Assembly: GCF_005434975.1 (NCBI RefSeq)
Contig: NZ_SKCJ01000001.1
Span: 940,001-1,004,000 of the forward strand
DNA from: Parerythrobacter lutipelagi
Lineage (GTDB): Bacteria; Pseudomonadota; Alphaproteobacteria; Sphingomonadales; Sphingomonadaceae
Length of the DNA stretch: 64,000 nt
Reading direction: 5' to 3'
Under the pieces are notes generated by a model. That model had not been told where the DNA came from, ran no database searches, and saw only the letters and a list, made by a program, of their open reading frames with translations. Shown one piece after another: positions 8,427-17,483 of this stretch; position 1 is the first letter of the stretch, and every line of letters begins with the position of its first letter. The translations under genes and the position numbers were made by a program.

Positions 8427-9196
8427 TGCTGAGCGACGCAAGGCTCGACCGTTTCGCGCGGCAGATCATCATCCCTGAGATTGGCGGCGCAGGCCAGGTC
8501 GCGCTGGACGGCACCCAGGTAACACTGGTCGGTCTCGGCGGGATCGGATCGCCGGTGCTGCAATATCTTGCCGCGGCAGGGATCGGGCAGCTGCGACTGA
8601 TCGACGACGGCGATGTCGAACTGTCCAACCTGCAGCGTCAGACAATCTACACGCAGCGCGATATCGGCCATGCCAAGGCAGTGGCGGCGCGGCGCTGGCT
8701 GGCCAATTTCGACAGCGAGATTACTGTCGATGTGCGCGACGACCGCATCACGGCCGGCAACGCAGCGGCGCTGCTCGAAGGCTCCGGTCTGGTGCTCGAC
8801 GGGACGGACAATTTCGCCACCCGGCTGGCGGTATCGGACAGCTGCGTCGCGCTCGGCATTCCATTGCTGTCCGCTGCAGTCGGGCGCTTTCAGGGCCAGG
8901 TCGCGGCATTTGCCGGGCATTTGCCCGACCAGCCGTGCTATCGCTGTTTTGTCGGCGATGCGTTCGACAATGACGACTGCGACACTTGCGCCGACGACGG
9001 CATGCTTGGCGCGATGGCCGGCTGGGCTGGCAGCTTCGCCGCAATGCGCGCTGTGAGTGTGCTGCTCGACGGCGTAGCAGCCATCGGCGACCCGGCATTT
9101 GGCAAGGTTCACATGATGGACGGGCTCAAGGCAGAAATGCGGAGCTTCCGTGTGGTGAAAGACCCGGCATGCAAGGGGTGCGGCTTGCCCGGATGA
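8423..9196 (+). CDS. ThiF/MoeB/HesA-family adenylyltransferase
   Basis: E1-like enzyme that adenylates the C-terminus of a ubiquitin-like sulfur carrier for molybdopterin or thiamine synthesis. Visible features are the ATP-binding glycine loop LVGLGGIGSPVLQYLAAAGIG, the DDGDVELSNLQRQ segment, DGTDNFATR and zinc-type cysteines CYRC and CKGC near the ends of the second half, with CDTC between. Normal length (257 residues) for a domain without rhodanese. Start ATG 8423 overlaps the DUF983 stop; its own stop overlaps the next gene by ATGA. MoeB and ThiF cannot be separated from sequence alone. Confidence 0.9.
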   Translation: MMLSDARLDRFARQIIIPEIGGAGQVALDGTQVTLVGLGGIGSPVLQYLAAAGIGQLRLIDDGDVELSNLQRQTIYTQRDIGHAKAVAARRWLANFDSEITVDVRDDRITAGNAAALLEGSGLVLDGTDNFATRLAVSDSCVALGIPLLSAAVGRFQGQVAAFAGHLPDQPCYRCFVGDAFDNDDCDTCADDGMLGAMAGWAGSFAAMRAVSVLLDGVAAIGDPAFGKVHMMDGLKAEMRSFRVVKDPACKGCGLPG

Positions 9197-9579
9197 GCTA
9201 CCAACCATCCGGCGCACCATGGAGGGTGGCAATCGGCCTTGTCGTCGCAGCCATTGGCGTTGTGCTCGGCGTCGCCGGATACCAGAATGCCAAGACAGCC
9301 AGTTTCAAAGCCGCGCTCGCGCAGTTCGCCAGAGACAATGGTCTGGAGACCATCGACTGGGCCCCGATGCACGGGATTCATGACCTCTATATCGGCGAGA
9401 CATTTGTCGCCGACACCCCTGCGAAAGAAACTGCGGCAATCTGTGCAGTGCGGCAAACGGACGAGATTACAAGAAACCCCAACGCACAAGCACCCCGCAG
9501 CGCGCCGACGCTCGAAATCTGGTTCAGCGCATCCTGGCTCGAGGCGGATACTCTTGTTTTTCGCTCAGGGTCAGACTGA
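9193..9579 (+). CDS. Hypothetical membrane-anchored protein
   Basis: A 128-residue protein with one N-terminal hydrophobic helix (about residues 11-29, VAIGLVVAAIGVVLGVAG) and a soluble remainder, so probably anchored with its bulk outside the cytosol. No family recognised. Its start overlaps the ThiF/MoeB-like stop (ATGA), making a three-gene coupled unit with the two genes before it. Its 3' end overlaps the convergent sirtuin gene by nine bases. Confidence 0.65.
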   Translation: MSYQPSGAPWRVAIGLVVAAIGVVLGVAGYQNAKTASFKAALAQFARDNGLETIDWAPMHGIHDLYIGETFVADTPAKETAAICAVRQTDEITRNPNAQAPRSAPTLEIWFSASWLEADTLVFRSGSD

Positions 9580-10278
9580 CCGACTGAGTACCTCGTCCAC
9601 CCAGCGCGGTACGAGTTCTCCCGCCTTGCCCTGACGCGATTCGTGGAACCAGCTTGAGCCCTCGCTACGCTCCAGATTGAGCTCCAGCGTTCTGACCCCC
9701 AATTCGCGCGCATCGCGGACAAAGCCTGCCGCCGGATAGACCGCGCCCGAGGTGCCGATGCTGACAAACAGGTCCGCCTGCCGGATGGCGGCGTAGATAC
9801 GGTCCATCTGGTACGGCATCTCGCCGAACCACACGACATCGGGGCGCAAGCTCGGAGCCTGGCACACCGGGCACGGCGGGCGGTCCGACATTGGCGCATT
9901 CCACGGCGAACGCATCTCGCACGAAATGCATAGCGCGCTCTTCAGTTCGCCATGCATGTGCAGCACCCGGTTTGCTCCGGCGCGTTCGTGCAAATCGTCA
10001 ACATTCTGCGTCACGATCAGCAATTCGCCGGCAAATTCCGCATCGAGCCGCGCCAATGCTTCATGCGCCGGGTTCGGGGTGACCTTGGCCAGGGCCTCGC
10101 GCCGCATGTCGTAGAAACACAGCACCAGATCGGGATCGCGCGCGAAGCCTTCAGGCGTCGCGACATCCTCCACCCGGTGCTGTTCCCACAGCCCGCCCGC
10201 ATCTCGGAAGGTGTCGATACCGCTTTCTGCGGATATCCCGGCACCGGTAAGGATGACGATGTTCGAAATCTCTGCCAT
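9571..10278 (-). CDS. cobB: NAD-dependent protein deacylase (sirtuin, CobB type)
   Basis: Removes acyl groups from protein lysines using NAD. The 235-residue protein has the NAD loop LTGAGISAESGIDTFRDAGGLW, the TQNVDDLHERAG segment, the catalytic histidine in HMHGEL, a structural zinc site CISC...CPVC, and GTSGAVYPAAG. The YxxR pair in FYDMRREAL marks class III sirtuins, known to favour succinyl or malonyl lysine. Start ATG 10278 is only 35 bases from the divergent dapB start. Confidence 0.93.
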   Translation of the reverse strand: MAEISNIVILTGAGISAESGIDTFRDAGGLWEQHRVEDVATPEGFARDPDLVLCFYDMRREALAKVTPNPAHEALARLDAEFAGELLIVTQNVDDLHERAGANRVLHMHGELKSALCISCEMRSPWNAPMSDRPPCPVCQAPSLRPDVVWFGEMPYQMDRIYAAIRQADLFVSIGTSGAVYPAAGFVRDARELGVRTLELNLERSEGSSWFHESRQGKAGELVPRWVDEVLSRSV

Positions 10279-10313
10279 GCTTGGCTTCAAGCACGGCGGC
10301 ATAAGGGAGTGCA

Positions 10314-11042
10314 ATGGCGCGTATCGGGATTATCGGCAGTGACGGAAGAATGGGTCACGCCCTGACGAGGGCAATCGCCGACGCTGGCCACGAGCATGCG
10401 GGCGGGATCGACAAGGGCGGCGATGTCGCAAACCTTGCCGACCGCAGCGATGCGCTGGTCGACTTTTCCGCACCGGCGGCGCTGGCCGGAAATCTTCACG
10501 CCGCGATCGGTGCCGGAATTCCGATCCTGATCGGAACCACCGGACTGGAAGAACGCCATCACGAGACGATCGAAGCCGCAGCACGCGCGGTTCCGGTCTT
10601 GCAGACAGGGAACACTTCGCTCGGCGTAACCCTGCTCGCGCATCTGGTGCAGGAGGCCGCGCGCAGGCTAGGGGATGACTGGGACATCGAGATCCTCGAA
10701 ATGCATCACCGGATGAAAGTCGACGCGCCATCGGGCACGGCCAAGCTGCTCGGCGAAGCGGCGGCGCGCGGGCGGGAAATCGATCTGGCGGAAAAGACCG
10801 AAAGCGGCAGACGCGGCTTAACCGGCGCGCGCGAAAAGGGTGCGATCGGCTTTGCCGCCTTGCGCGGCGGCACCGTTGCAGGGGAGCACAGCGTCATCTT
10901 CGCGGGCGATGAAGAGCGGATAACCCTTGCACATAGCGCGGAGAACCGCATGATATTCGCCCGCGGCGCAGTGAGGGGGGCGCAATGGCTTATCGGCAAG
11001 CAGCCGGGACGGTACCGGATGGAGGATGTGCTCGAGCTATGA
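10314..11042 (+). CDS. dapB: 4-hydroxy-tetrahydrodipicolinate reductase
   Basis: NAD(P)H-dependent step of the diaminopimelate/lysine pathway. The protein (242 residues) has the Rossmann start IGIIGSDGRMGHAL, GTTGLEERHH, NTSLGV and the catalytic signature EMHHRMKVDAPSGTA with the two histidines and lysine. AGGGAG precedes ATG. Only 35 bases separate it from the divergent sirtuin gene. Its stop overlaps the next start by ATGA, and four genes follow with almost no gaps, so dapB leads an operon whose other members are not lysine genes. Confidence 0.96.
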   Translation: MARIGIIGSDGRMGHALTRAIADAGHEHAGGIDKGGDVANLADRSDALVDFSAPAALAGNLHAAIGAGIPILIGTTGLEERHHETIEAAARAVPVLQTGNTSLGVTLLAHLVQEAARRLGDDWDIEILEMHHRMKVDAPSGTAKLLGEAAARGREIDLAEKTESGRRGLTGAREKGAIGFAALRGGTVAGEHSVIFAGDEERITLAHSAENRMIFARGAVRGAQWLIGKQPGRYRMEDVLEL

Positions 11043-11572
11043 GCGCGCCCGCCGCTGCTGCGTGCCAATGGCGCGAAGAAGGCGGCAGGGCAGCTGCCGG
11101 CGAACGGTCGCTGGCATTCATTGCCGAGGTCGGGATTCCCGTGCGCCTGCGGCAGGACAGCGACGACTTCACGCAACCGATCACCGGGCTGGCGATCTGC
11201 GACGGCAGCGTAGTGATCGATCCCGAGACCGAGGTATGGCCGGGCGATCTGCTGCACGAAGCCGGTCATATCGCAGTGGTCGAGCCCGCGCGGCGCGTGA
11301 CATTGGGCGCGCTGGAGCCCGATCAGGATGAAGAATATATGGCCATCGCGTGGTCTTATGCCGCCGCCAAAATTTGCGCAGTCGGCCTGCGGCAATTGTT
11401 TCATTCGGAAGGGTACAAAGGCAGTTATGAATTCGCCGCTACCTGCTACGCGACCGGCCAATTCGTCGGTGCCGACGGCCTGGCTGCGCACGGCATGACC
11501 GCGATCGATCTGCACAGCGCTCTGGCAGCTGGCGTACCGACCTACCCCAACATGATCCGCTGGTTGCGCTAG
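11039..11572 (+). CDS. Hypothetical protein with HExxH motif
   Basis: A 177-residue soluble protein of no family I recognise. Near residues 76-80 it has HEAGH within DLLHEAGHIAVVEP, the zinc-binding signature of gluzincin-type metallopeptidases; a possible third ligand could be in the acidic stretch LEPDQDEEYMAIAW about 20 residues later. No signal peptide or helix is evident. It overlaps the dapB stop (ATGA) and abuts the channel gene with no spacing, so its expression is tied to both. Confidence 0.75.
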   Translation: MSAPAAAACQWREEGGRAAAGERSLAFIAEVGIPVRLRQDSDDFTQPITGLAICDGSVVIDPETEVWPGDLLHEAGHIAVVEPARRVTLGALEPDQDEEYMAIAWSYAAAKICAVGLRQLFHSEGYKGSYEFAATCYATGQFVGADGLAAHGMTAIDLHSALAAGVPTYPNMIRWLR

Positions 11573-12436
11573 ATGAAGCGGCTACGCAAATATCTCCATC
11601 ACCAGCTGTTCGACGGGGCGGAATATGATGGCCGGCTGACGACGCTCAACCGCTTTCTCGTGCTGGTGATCATTCTGGCCGTGATAACCGCCGTCCTCTC
11701 GACCGAGCCCAGACTGCACGACAATTGGCACAACCAGTTGCTGATCGCCGAAGCTGTGTTCGGCACTATCTTTCTGGTCGAATACGTCGCGCGGATTTTT
11801 GCTGCGGCTGACCAGCCGGGGCCCGAGAGCGCATGGAGGAAGCGTTGGCGCTTTATCCGTTCGCCTCTCGGTCTGATCGATCTGGCGGTGGTCGTCGCAT
11901 CGCTCATGCCGCTGTTCGTCTCTAATTCCGCCGTGCTGCGGACGATCCGACTGCTGCGGGTCATCGCGATCATGAAGTTCGGCCGCTTCTCCAAGGCGGT
12001 GATGGAAGTCTGGGGTGCCGTGAAAGAGCGGGGGGACGATTTGATCGTCACCATGGCCTTGGCCTGTGTGCTGCTGTTGTCCGGGGCGACAGCACTCTAT
12101 CTCACCGAGGGGCACATCCAGCCCGAGGAATTCGGCAGTATCCCGCGCGCATTGTGGTGGTCGATCATCACCTTAACCACGGTGGGTTATGGCGATGCCG
12201 CGCCGATCACTGTGCTGGGCAAGGTGTTCGCTTCCATGGTCGCGCTGTCGGGGATTGCCCTGGTCGCCATGCCGACCGGCATCATTGCCGCCGCCTTCTC
12301 CGAGGCGATGCAGCGCCGCCGCGACCAGCGGCTGGAGGAAATGAAAGCGCATCTGGAGCGGCTGGACAAGGTCGATGACGCGGTCGAGGCCAAGATCGCC
12401 GCGCTTGAACGGGCCAACAATCCGCGCCACGACTGA
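11573..12436 (+). CDS. Voltage-gated potassium channel-like ion transporter
   Basis: Six-helix ion channel of the Kch/Kv type in the inner membrane. The 287-residue protein has S1-S3 helices, an S4-like arginine ladder RTIRLLRVIAIMKFGR, a pore loop with the potassium filter TTVGYGDAAP, and a final helix ending in MPTGIIAAAF. The C-terminus is a short charged coiled coil with no RCK domain. ATG directly follows the TAG of the HExxH gene, and nth begins three bases after its stop. Confidence 0.9.
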   Translation: MKRLRKYLHHQLFDGAEYDGRLTTLNRFLVLVIILAVITAVLSTEPRLHDNWHNQLLIAEAVFGTIFLVEYVARIFAAADQPGPESAWRKRWRFIRSPLGLIDLAVVVASLMPLFVSNSAVLRTIRLLRVIAIMKFGRFSKAVMEVWGAVKERGDDLIVTMALACVLLLSGATALYLTEGHIQPEEFGSIPRALWWSIITLTTVGYGDAAPITVLGKVFASMVALSGIALVAMPTGIIAAAFSEAMQRRRDQRLEEMKAHLERLDKVDDAVEAKIAALERANNPRHD

Positions 12437-12439
12437 GCG

Positions 12440-13090
12440 ATGACCAAAGATCAGATTTTCGAGTTCTTCCGGCGACTGGCGGAAGACAACCCCGAGCCGG
12501 AAACGGAGCTTGAGTACGGCAATTGCTACCAGCTGGTCGTGGCGGTTGCGTTGTCGGCTCAGGCGACCGATGTCGGCGTGAACAAGGCAACCCGCGCGCT
12601 GTTTCGCGAAGTCGAGACGCCGCATCAGATGCTCGAACTGGGCGAGGACGGGCTGAAGGAGCACATCAAGACCATCGGCCTGTTCAACTCGAAGGCGAAG
12701 AACGTCATCGCGCTGAGCCAGCTGCTGGTCGATGAATATGGCGGCGAGGTTCCCGACACCCGCGAAGACCTTGTCCGGCTGCCCGGCGTGGGCCGTAAGA
12801 CCGCCAATGTCGTGCTCAACTGCTGGTTCAAGCAGGAGACCTTTGCGGTCGACACCCATATTCTGCGGGTCGGCAATCGCACCGGCCTCGCCAAGGGCAA
12901 GACGCCTGAGCAGGTCGAGGCGAAGCTTGAAAAGCGCGTGCCGCAGCCTTTCCGTCTGCACGCCCATCACTGGCTGATCCTGCACGGCCGCTACGTGTGC
13001 AAGGCGCGCACGCCCGAATGCTGGCGCTGCAAGGTCGCGGATCTGTGCAGCTACCGCAAGAAAGTCCTGGAGAAGCCGAAGGGGCGGTGA
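12440..13090 (+). CDS. nth: Endonuclease III
   Basis: DNA glycosylase/AP lyase for oxidised pyrimidines in base-excision repair. The 216-residue protein shows ALSAQATDVGVNKAT, the helix-hairpin-helix LPGVGRKTANVV with the catalytic lysine, the catalytic aspartate in VDTHILRV, and the iron-sulfur loop C-x6-C-x2-C-x5-C (CKARTPECWRCKVADLC). Last gene of the dapB operon, three bases after the channel gene. Confidence 0.97.
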   Translation: MTKDQIFEFFRRLAEDNPEPETELEYGNCYQLVVAVALSAQATDVGVNKATRALFREVETPHQMLELGEDGLKEHIKTIGLFNSKAKNVIALSQLLVDEYGGEVPDTREDLVRLPGVGRKTANVVLNCWFKQETFAVDTHILRVGNRTGLAKGKTPEQVEAKLEKRVPQPFRLHAHHWLILHGRYVCKARTPECWRCKVADLCSYRKKVLEKPKGR

Positions 13091-13097
13091 ACCGCTG

Positions 13098-13466
13098 CTA
13101 GAGTATGGCCTCTGCCAGCAAATCAGCGATCGGTTTGAGACTGAAACCCTTAGTAAATTTCAACTGCACCAAATTGAAGCCGCTGCCGTAAACTTTGAGT
13201 TCGGCATCCAAGTCGAAGGTCCCGGAGTTTTCGACAGCGAATGCAGTGATCGAACGCAATGATATTGAGAAAACTTCAACCTTCTTACCAGTTAGCCCCT
13301 GCTTATTGACGATCAATATCCGCTTGTTTGTGAATACACTTCCGTCACGCAATCCCTTGGTAGCAACTAGGATCTGCTCACCGTCGAGCAACAATGAGCT
13401 CACATAATCGGCCGTTTCCCGGCCCGATTTTTCATCTCCGACAAACAGAACTTCGCCAGCACTCAT
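13098..13466 (-). CDS. Bacterial PH-domain-like protein
   Basis: A 122-residue protein whose strand-rich pattern (ILVATKGLRDGSVFTNKRILIVNKQG, then VEVFSISLRSITAFAVE) matches small bacterial PH-domain proteins of the YvbH/DUF1696 type. Function in that family is not established. Base composition is less GC-rich than the flanking nth and symporter genes, suggesting later arrival. It converges on nth with seven bases between stops. Confidence 0.75.
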   Translation of the reverse strand: MSAGEVLFVGDEKSGRETADYVSSLLLDGEQILVATKGLRDGSVFTNKRILIVNKQGLTGKKVEVFSISLRSITAFAVENSGTFDLDAELKVYGSGFNLVQLKFTKGFSLKPIADLLAEAIL

Positions 13467-13531
13467 TTCTATCCCTTCGAAGAAATTGACGGCTCACACA
13501 TCGTCCGCCGGGATCATTTTTTCATGGTCAG

Positions 13532-13933
13532 TCAATTGGAGATATCCCGCGATTTCCAGAAAACAAAGGCGAAGAAAAGCATGAACACGAAGTCATTTGC
13601 GCCGTAGATCGTGTAGAAGACCCCGGCGAAAGCGTCCTGCTCGTAGACCGCTGTGAGTGATTGAGATGTTATAAATGAAGTCCAGGCGGCCACATAAGCC
13701 AGCTTCTCAATCACGAACACCGCAATGAGCCAGCGCACTTGTGCGTAGTTTCGGCTCACCGCAATATAGGCAAGACCCCACAGCACAATGCAGACGAGTC
13801 CGAACAGGCCCATCACGACTGGCTGCGTTTCCATCATCACGTCGTTGGTGAAAACACGGGAACAGATCAGGACGCCCAGGATGTTGCTGAGGCCAGCGAG
13901 GACAAAGCCTCTACGGACAGTGGCCGCACTCAT
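13532..13933 (-). CDS. Hypothetical four-helix membrane protein
   Basis: A 133-residue hydrophobic protein with four predicted helices (around 7-25, 38-58, 66-88 and 108-128) and no recognised family. I start at ATG 13933 because AGGGGG lies about nine bases upstream; GTG 13942 is an alternative. The coding sequence is less GC-rich than the neighbouring symporter. It sits just after the symporter stop on the same strand. Confidence 0.65.
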   Translation of the reverse strand: MSAATVRRGFVLAGLSNILGVLICSRVFTNDVMMETQPVVMGLFGLVCIVLWGLAYIAVSRNYAQVRWLIAVFVIEKLAYVAAWTSFITSQSLTAVYEQDAFAGVFYTIYGANDFVFMLFFAFVFWKSRDISN

Positions 13934-13945
13934 CGCGCACACCCC

Positions 13946-15181
13946 CTAAACATCATCTGCCGAGATCATTTCCGCTTTGTCGATCTCGCCGGTCATCACC
14001 GCCACCGTGGTCGCCACTGCCGCGTCGCCAGTTACATTGGTGGTGGTGCGCATCATGTCCATGATCCGGTCGACACCGGCGACGAGTGCGATCGTTTCCA
14101 GATCTACGCCCACAGCGCCGAACACCAGCGCCATCATGATCAGGCCCGCACCGGGAATGCCCGCTGCCCCGATTGCGCCCAGCGTGCCGAGGATCGAGAT
14201 GAGGAAATAATCGCTCCAGCTCAGATCAACACCGAATATCTGTGCACCAAACAGCGTGGCGAGGCCGAGGTACATCGCGGTCCCGTTCATATTGATCGTC
14301 GCGCCGAGCGAGATCACGAAGCTGGATACCGAATTGGACACGCCTAGATTGCGCTGCGCACAGCGCAATGTCACCGGCAGGGTCGCGTTGGAGCTCGCCG
14401 TTGAATAGCTGACCGCGATGGCATCCACGATACCGCGGAAAAAATCGATCACCGGCAGCTTGGCGAGAAATTTGATCATCCCGGCATAGACGATGAAGAT
14501 GATCAGCAGGCACCCGACGTAATTCAACACCACCAGCTTGCCCAAGGCAGCAAGCGCATCCAAGCCCAGCGTTCCTGCGACCCACGCCATGAGTGCAAAC
14601 ACGCCGAACGGGGTGAGTTCCATCACCACCATGGTGACCTTTTGCATCACCACTGATCCGCTGTCGAAAATCTTGAGGACCGGCAGTCCTTCTTCCTTCG
14701 CCATCAATATGCCGATACCGACAAGCAGAGAGAAGATTATCAGCGGCAGGACGTTCACATCCGCCATCACCTGTACCGGGCTTTGCGGCACCATCTCCAG
14801 CACCATCTGGCGCCAGGTCGTATCGTTCGGCGGCGGCGTGGCACCTTGCTCGATCATCGAAATGTCGACGCCCGATCCCGGCGCGACCACAGTGCCGAGG
14901 AACAGGCCCAGCCAGACCGCGATTTGCCCGGTCACCACGAACAGCAGCAGCGCGCGCCAGCCGACACTGCCCAGCTTGCGCAAATCGCCGATGCTTGCGA
15001 CCCCGGCGACAAGGCTGAAGAAGATCAGCGGTACGACCAGCATTTTGATAAAGGCGACGAATATATCGCCGATGATCTTGATGCTCTCCGCGCCCGGCCC
15101 CCAGAAGTAACCGACGACGACGCCGAGAATAAGCGCGGCGATGACCCGCTGCCACAGTGGAATTGCAAACCAGGCGCGCAT
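13946..15181 (-). CDS. Dicarboxylate/amino acid:cation symporter (DAACS family)
   Basis: Sodium- or proton-coupled importer of dicarboxylates or glutamate/aspartate in the inner membrane. The 411-residue length fits GltP/DctA proteins. Family motifs are the serine-rich reentrant loop SYSTASSNATLPVT, the NMNGTAMY unwound helix, and the late MRTTTNVTGDA that contacts substrate carboxylate. Which substrate it carries cannot be read from sequence. Downstream is the small four-helix membrane gene; upstream on the same strand is dapE. Confidence 0.93.
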   Translation of the reverse strand: MRAWFAIPLWQRVIAALILGVVVGYFWGPGAESIKIIGDIFVAFIKMLVVPLIFFSLVAGVASIGDLRKLGSVGWRALLLFVVTGQIAVWLGLFLGTVVAPGSGVDISMIEQGATPPPNDTTWRQMVLEMVPQSPVQVMADVNVLPLIIFSLLVGIGILMAKEEGLPVLKIFDSGSVVMQKVTMVVMELTPFGVFALMAWVAGTLGLDALAALGKLVVLNYVGCLLIIFIVYAGMIKFLAKLPVIDFFRGIVDAIAVSYSTASSNATLPVTLRCAQRNLGVSNSVSSFVISLGATINMNGTAMYLGLATLFGAQIFGVDLSWSDYFLISILGTLGAIGAAGIPGAGLIMMALVFGAVGVDLETIALVAGVDRIMDMMRTTTNVTGDAAVATTVAVMTGEIDKAEMISADDV

Positions 15182-15197
15182 GCGGCGGCCCTCCCCT

Positions 15198-16337
15198 TCA
15201 GTCCAGTTGGAGCGCCGCTGTTGCGACCCTCGTGTAAATGCGGCTTAGCGTGTCGAGGTCTGCCATGGCCACCGCTTCATCTGTCTTGTGCATTGTTGCA
15301 TTGCACAGGCCAAACTCAATCACCGGACACACGGCACGCAGGAACCGAGCGTCGGACGTGCCCCCGGTGGTCGAGGGTTCGGGCGTTATACCGGTTTCCG
15401 CCTTCACCGCATCGGCGATGATCTGAGAGAATGCACCCGGCGGCGTCAGAAACGGCTCCCCGGAAATAATCGGCAGCGCGCTGCCGCCGTGCTTTTCAGC
15501 AATGGCGCCGACACGTTCGGACAATGATGCGCCCGAATGCAGATCGTTGAAGCGGATGGAGATTCGCGCCTTGGCCTTGCCGGGGATCACGTTGTGTGCC
15601 CGATTGCCAACCTCGATCTCAGTGATTTCGAGGTTGGAGGGCTGAAACCAGTCGGTCCCGGTATCGAGCACCAGCGCGTCCAGTTCCGCCAGCATCGCGA
15701 CCAGCTTGGGGATCGGATTATCCGCCAGATGAGGGTAAGCGACATGCCCCTGTGTGCCTTCCACCGTGAGCCAGATATTGACCGAGCCGCGCCGCCCGAT
15801 CTTCATCATGTCGCCCAGCTGGTTGACCGAAGTCGGCTCCCCCACGAGGCACAGGTCCGGCTGATGGCCCTTGTCGCGCATCCAGTCGATCAGCGCGCGG
15901 GTTCCGTGCAGCGCAGGGCCTTCTTCGTCGCCGGTGATGATGAAGCTTATTGTGCCTGCATCCTGCGGCACATGCTTCACCGCTTCGACCATGGCAGCGA
16001 TTGAACCCTTCATGTCGACCGCGCCGCGCCCGTACAGCAAATCGCCGCGCTTTTCAGCCGCGAAAGGTGCGCTCGACCATCCTTCGCCCGGCGGGACCAC
16101 ATCGAGATGGCCGGCAAAGGCGAAATGCTTCGAGCCGTCCGGTCCGGGCCGTATCGCGAACAGGTTTTCGACCGGGGCCTCGTCGCTGCCGGTATCGCCT
16201 TCGCCGCGGATAAAGCGGTGAACCTCGAAGCCCAGCGGCGCGAGCATGGCTTCCATCACATCGAACACCAGCCCTGTGGCCGGGGTGACGCTTGGCGCGG
16301 CAATCAGTTTTTCGGCATACTCTATGGCGTTGCTCAT
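15198..16337 (-). CDS. dapE: Succinyl-diaminopimelate desuccinylase
   Basis: Di-zinc M20 peptidase-family enzyme that releases succinate from N-succinyl-LL-diaminopimelate for lysine and peptidoglycan synthesis. Zinc ligands appear in FAGHLDVVPPG (His), GRGAVDMKG (bridging Asp), TGDEEGPALHGT (catalytic and binding Glu), and the final His in CNATMHKTDE. Length is 379 residues from ATG 16337; the frame is open further up, but the MSNAIEYAEKLI start aligns with the family. With dapB it gives two lysine-pathway genes in the window. The cupin gene reads away 53 bases upstream. Confidence 0.95.
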   Translation of the reverse strand: MSNAIEYAEKLIAAPSVTPATGLVFDVMEAMLAPLGFEVHRFIRGEGDTGSDEAPVENLFAIRPGPDGSKHFAFAGHLDVVPPGEGWSSAPFAAEKRGDLLYGRGAVDMKGSIAAMVEAVKHVPQDAGTISFIITGDEEGPALHGTRALIDWMRDKGHQPDLCLVGEPTSVNQLGDMMKIGRRGSVNIWLTVEGTQGHVAYPHLADNPIPKLVAMLAELDALVLDTGTDWFQPSNLEITEIEVGNRAHNVIPGKAKARISIRFNDLHSGASLSERVGAIAEKHGGSALPIISGEPFLTPPGAFSQIIADAVKAETGITPEPSTTGGTSDARFLRAVCPVIEFGLCNATMHKTDEAVAMADLDTLSRIYTRVATAALQLD

Positions 16338-16390
16338 CGCGATGGGACTAAACGAGGTGAAGCCACCTGACCAGCCGGAGAAAGCAGGCC

Positions 16391-16858
16391 ATGCCCAAGC
16401 TCGATCTCGACACCATCGCTCAGACCAATGCGACTGGCTATCCCGAACCATACAGCAATGATGTGCAAGGCCGCTGGTACCGCCGTCTGGCACCAGCGAG
16501 CGGCATGGAGAAGCTTCGCGCCAGTCATGTCGTGCTCAAGCCCGGCGCATGGTCGAGCCAGCGCCACTGGCACCGTGAAATCGATGAATTGCTGGTCATG
16601 ATTGCGGGTGAAGCCGTGCTGGTCGAAGACAGCGGTGAAACTCTGGTCCGGCCAGGTGATCTCGTCGCCTGGCCCGCGGGGACCCAGAACGGCCACCGCC
16701 TGCAGAACCGGACCGATGCCGATTGCGTATTCGTCGTTGCCTCGGCAGGCGACTATGACGCGGACAGCGGCGAATATCCCGATATCGACATGGTGTTCGA
16801 CCCCGATGGATATGCACGCAAGGATGGCACCCGCTATCCGGCGAAGCGCATACCGTGA
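16391..16858 (+). CDS. Cupin domain protein
   Basis: A 155-residue single-cupin protein. The metal-site motif 1 is seen in WSSQRHWHREIDELLVMIAGEAVLVED and motif 2 in VRPGDLVAWPAGTQNGHRLQN, with the usual His and Glu ligands. Such proteins may be enzymes or small-molecule binders; the substrate is not visible. It reads divergently from dapE and is followed 16 bases later by the LysE exporter. Confidence 0.88.
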   Translation: MPKLDLDTIAQTNATGYPEPYSNDVQGRWYRRLAPASGMEKLRASHVVLKPGAWSSQRHWHREIDELLVMIAGEAVLVEDSGETLVRPGDLVAWPAGTQNGHRLQNRTDADCVFVVASAGDYDADSGEYPDIDMVFDPDGYARKDGTRYPAKRIP

Positions 16859-16874
16859 GCCCCGCTGGTGCCTG

Positions 16875-17483
16875 ATGGATCTTGCCGGTTTCGCTCTTGC
16901 TGTCCTGCTGATCGAGCTGACGCCCGGTCCGAACATGGCGTGGCTTGTTGCGCTGGTGCTGGGTGAAGGACGCAAAGCCGGGCTGGCAGCCATAGGCGGT
17001 GTCGCGCTTGGCCTGCTGGTCAACGGGTTGTTGTCTGCGATCGGCGCGAGCGCGGTGCTGACCGCCCTGCCGCGCGCAGCAAGTTTTATCGGTTTCGCCG
17101 GTGCCGCGATGATGCTCTATCTTGCATGGGAAGCCTGGCGAACAAGCGGCGAAACGTCACCCGCTGCCATCCCGCGCCACTCGCCCCATCGGCACTTCTT
17201 TGCCGGGTTCGGCATCAACCTGCTCAACGTCAAGGCCGCCTTGTTCTTCCTGTCGGTCGCACCGCAATTCGTGGCGGGGGGCGCGCCCGGCATGCAGCAG
17301 GCAGTCACGTTGGCGCTGGTCAGCGTTGCGATAGCGACGATCATCCACTTGTTGCTGATTTACGGCGCGTCATCGATCCGGCCGATCCTGCTGGAGCCGC
17401 ATCGCGCCACGCTGGTGCGCCGCGTGCTGGCGCTTGCCATGGTCGGCGTTGCCGCGTGGTTCGTCGCCGGGGCGCTGCGCTAA
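16875..17483 (+). CDS. LysE family translocator
   Basis: Inner-membrane exporter of amino acids or similar solutes. The 202-residue protein opens with the family signature LIELTPGPNMAWL and has about six hydrophobic helices, with the conserved GFGINLLNVKAALFFLS in the middle. Start ATG 16875 follows the cupin gene by 16 bases, which suggests cotranscription. Its stop overlaps the convergent nuclease stop by four bases. Confidence 0.9.
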   Translation: MDLAGFALAVLLIELTPGPNMAWLVALVLGEGRKAGLAAIGGVALGLLVNGLLSAIGASAVLTALPRAASFIGFAGAAMMLYLAWEAWRTSGETSPAAIPRHSPHRHFFAGFGINLLNVKAALFFLSVAPQFVAGGAPGMQQAVTLALVSVAIATIIHLLLIYGASSIRPILLEPHRATLVRRVLALAMVGVAAWFVAGALR

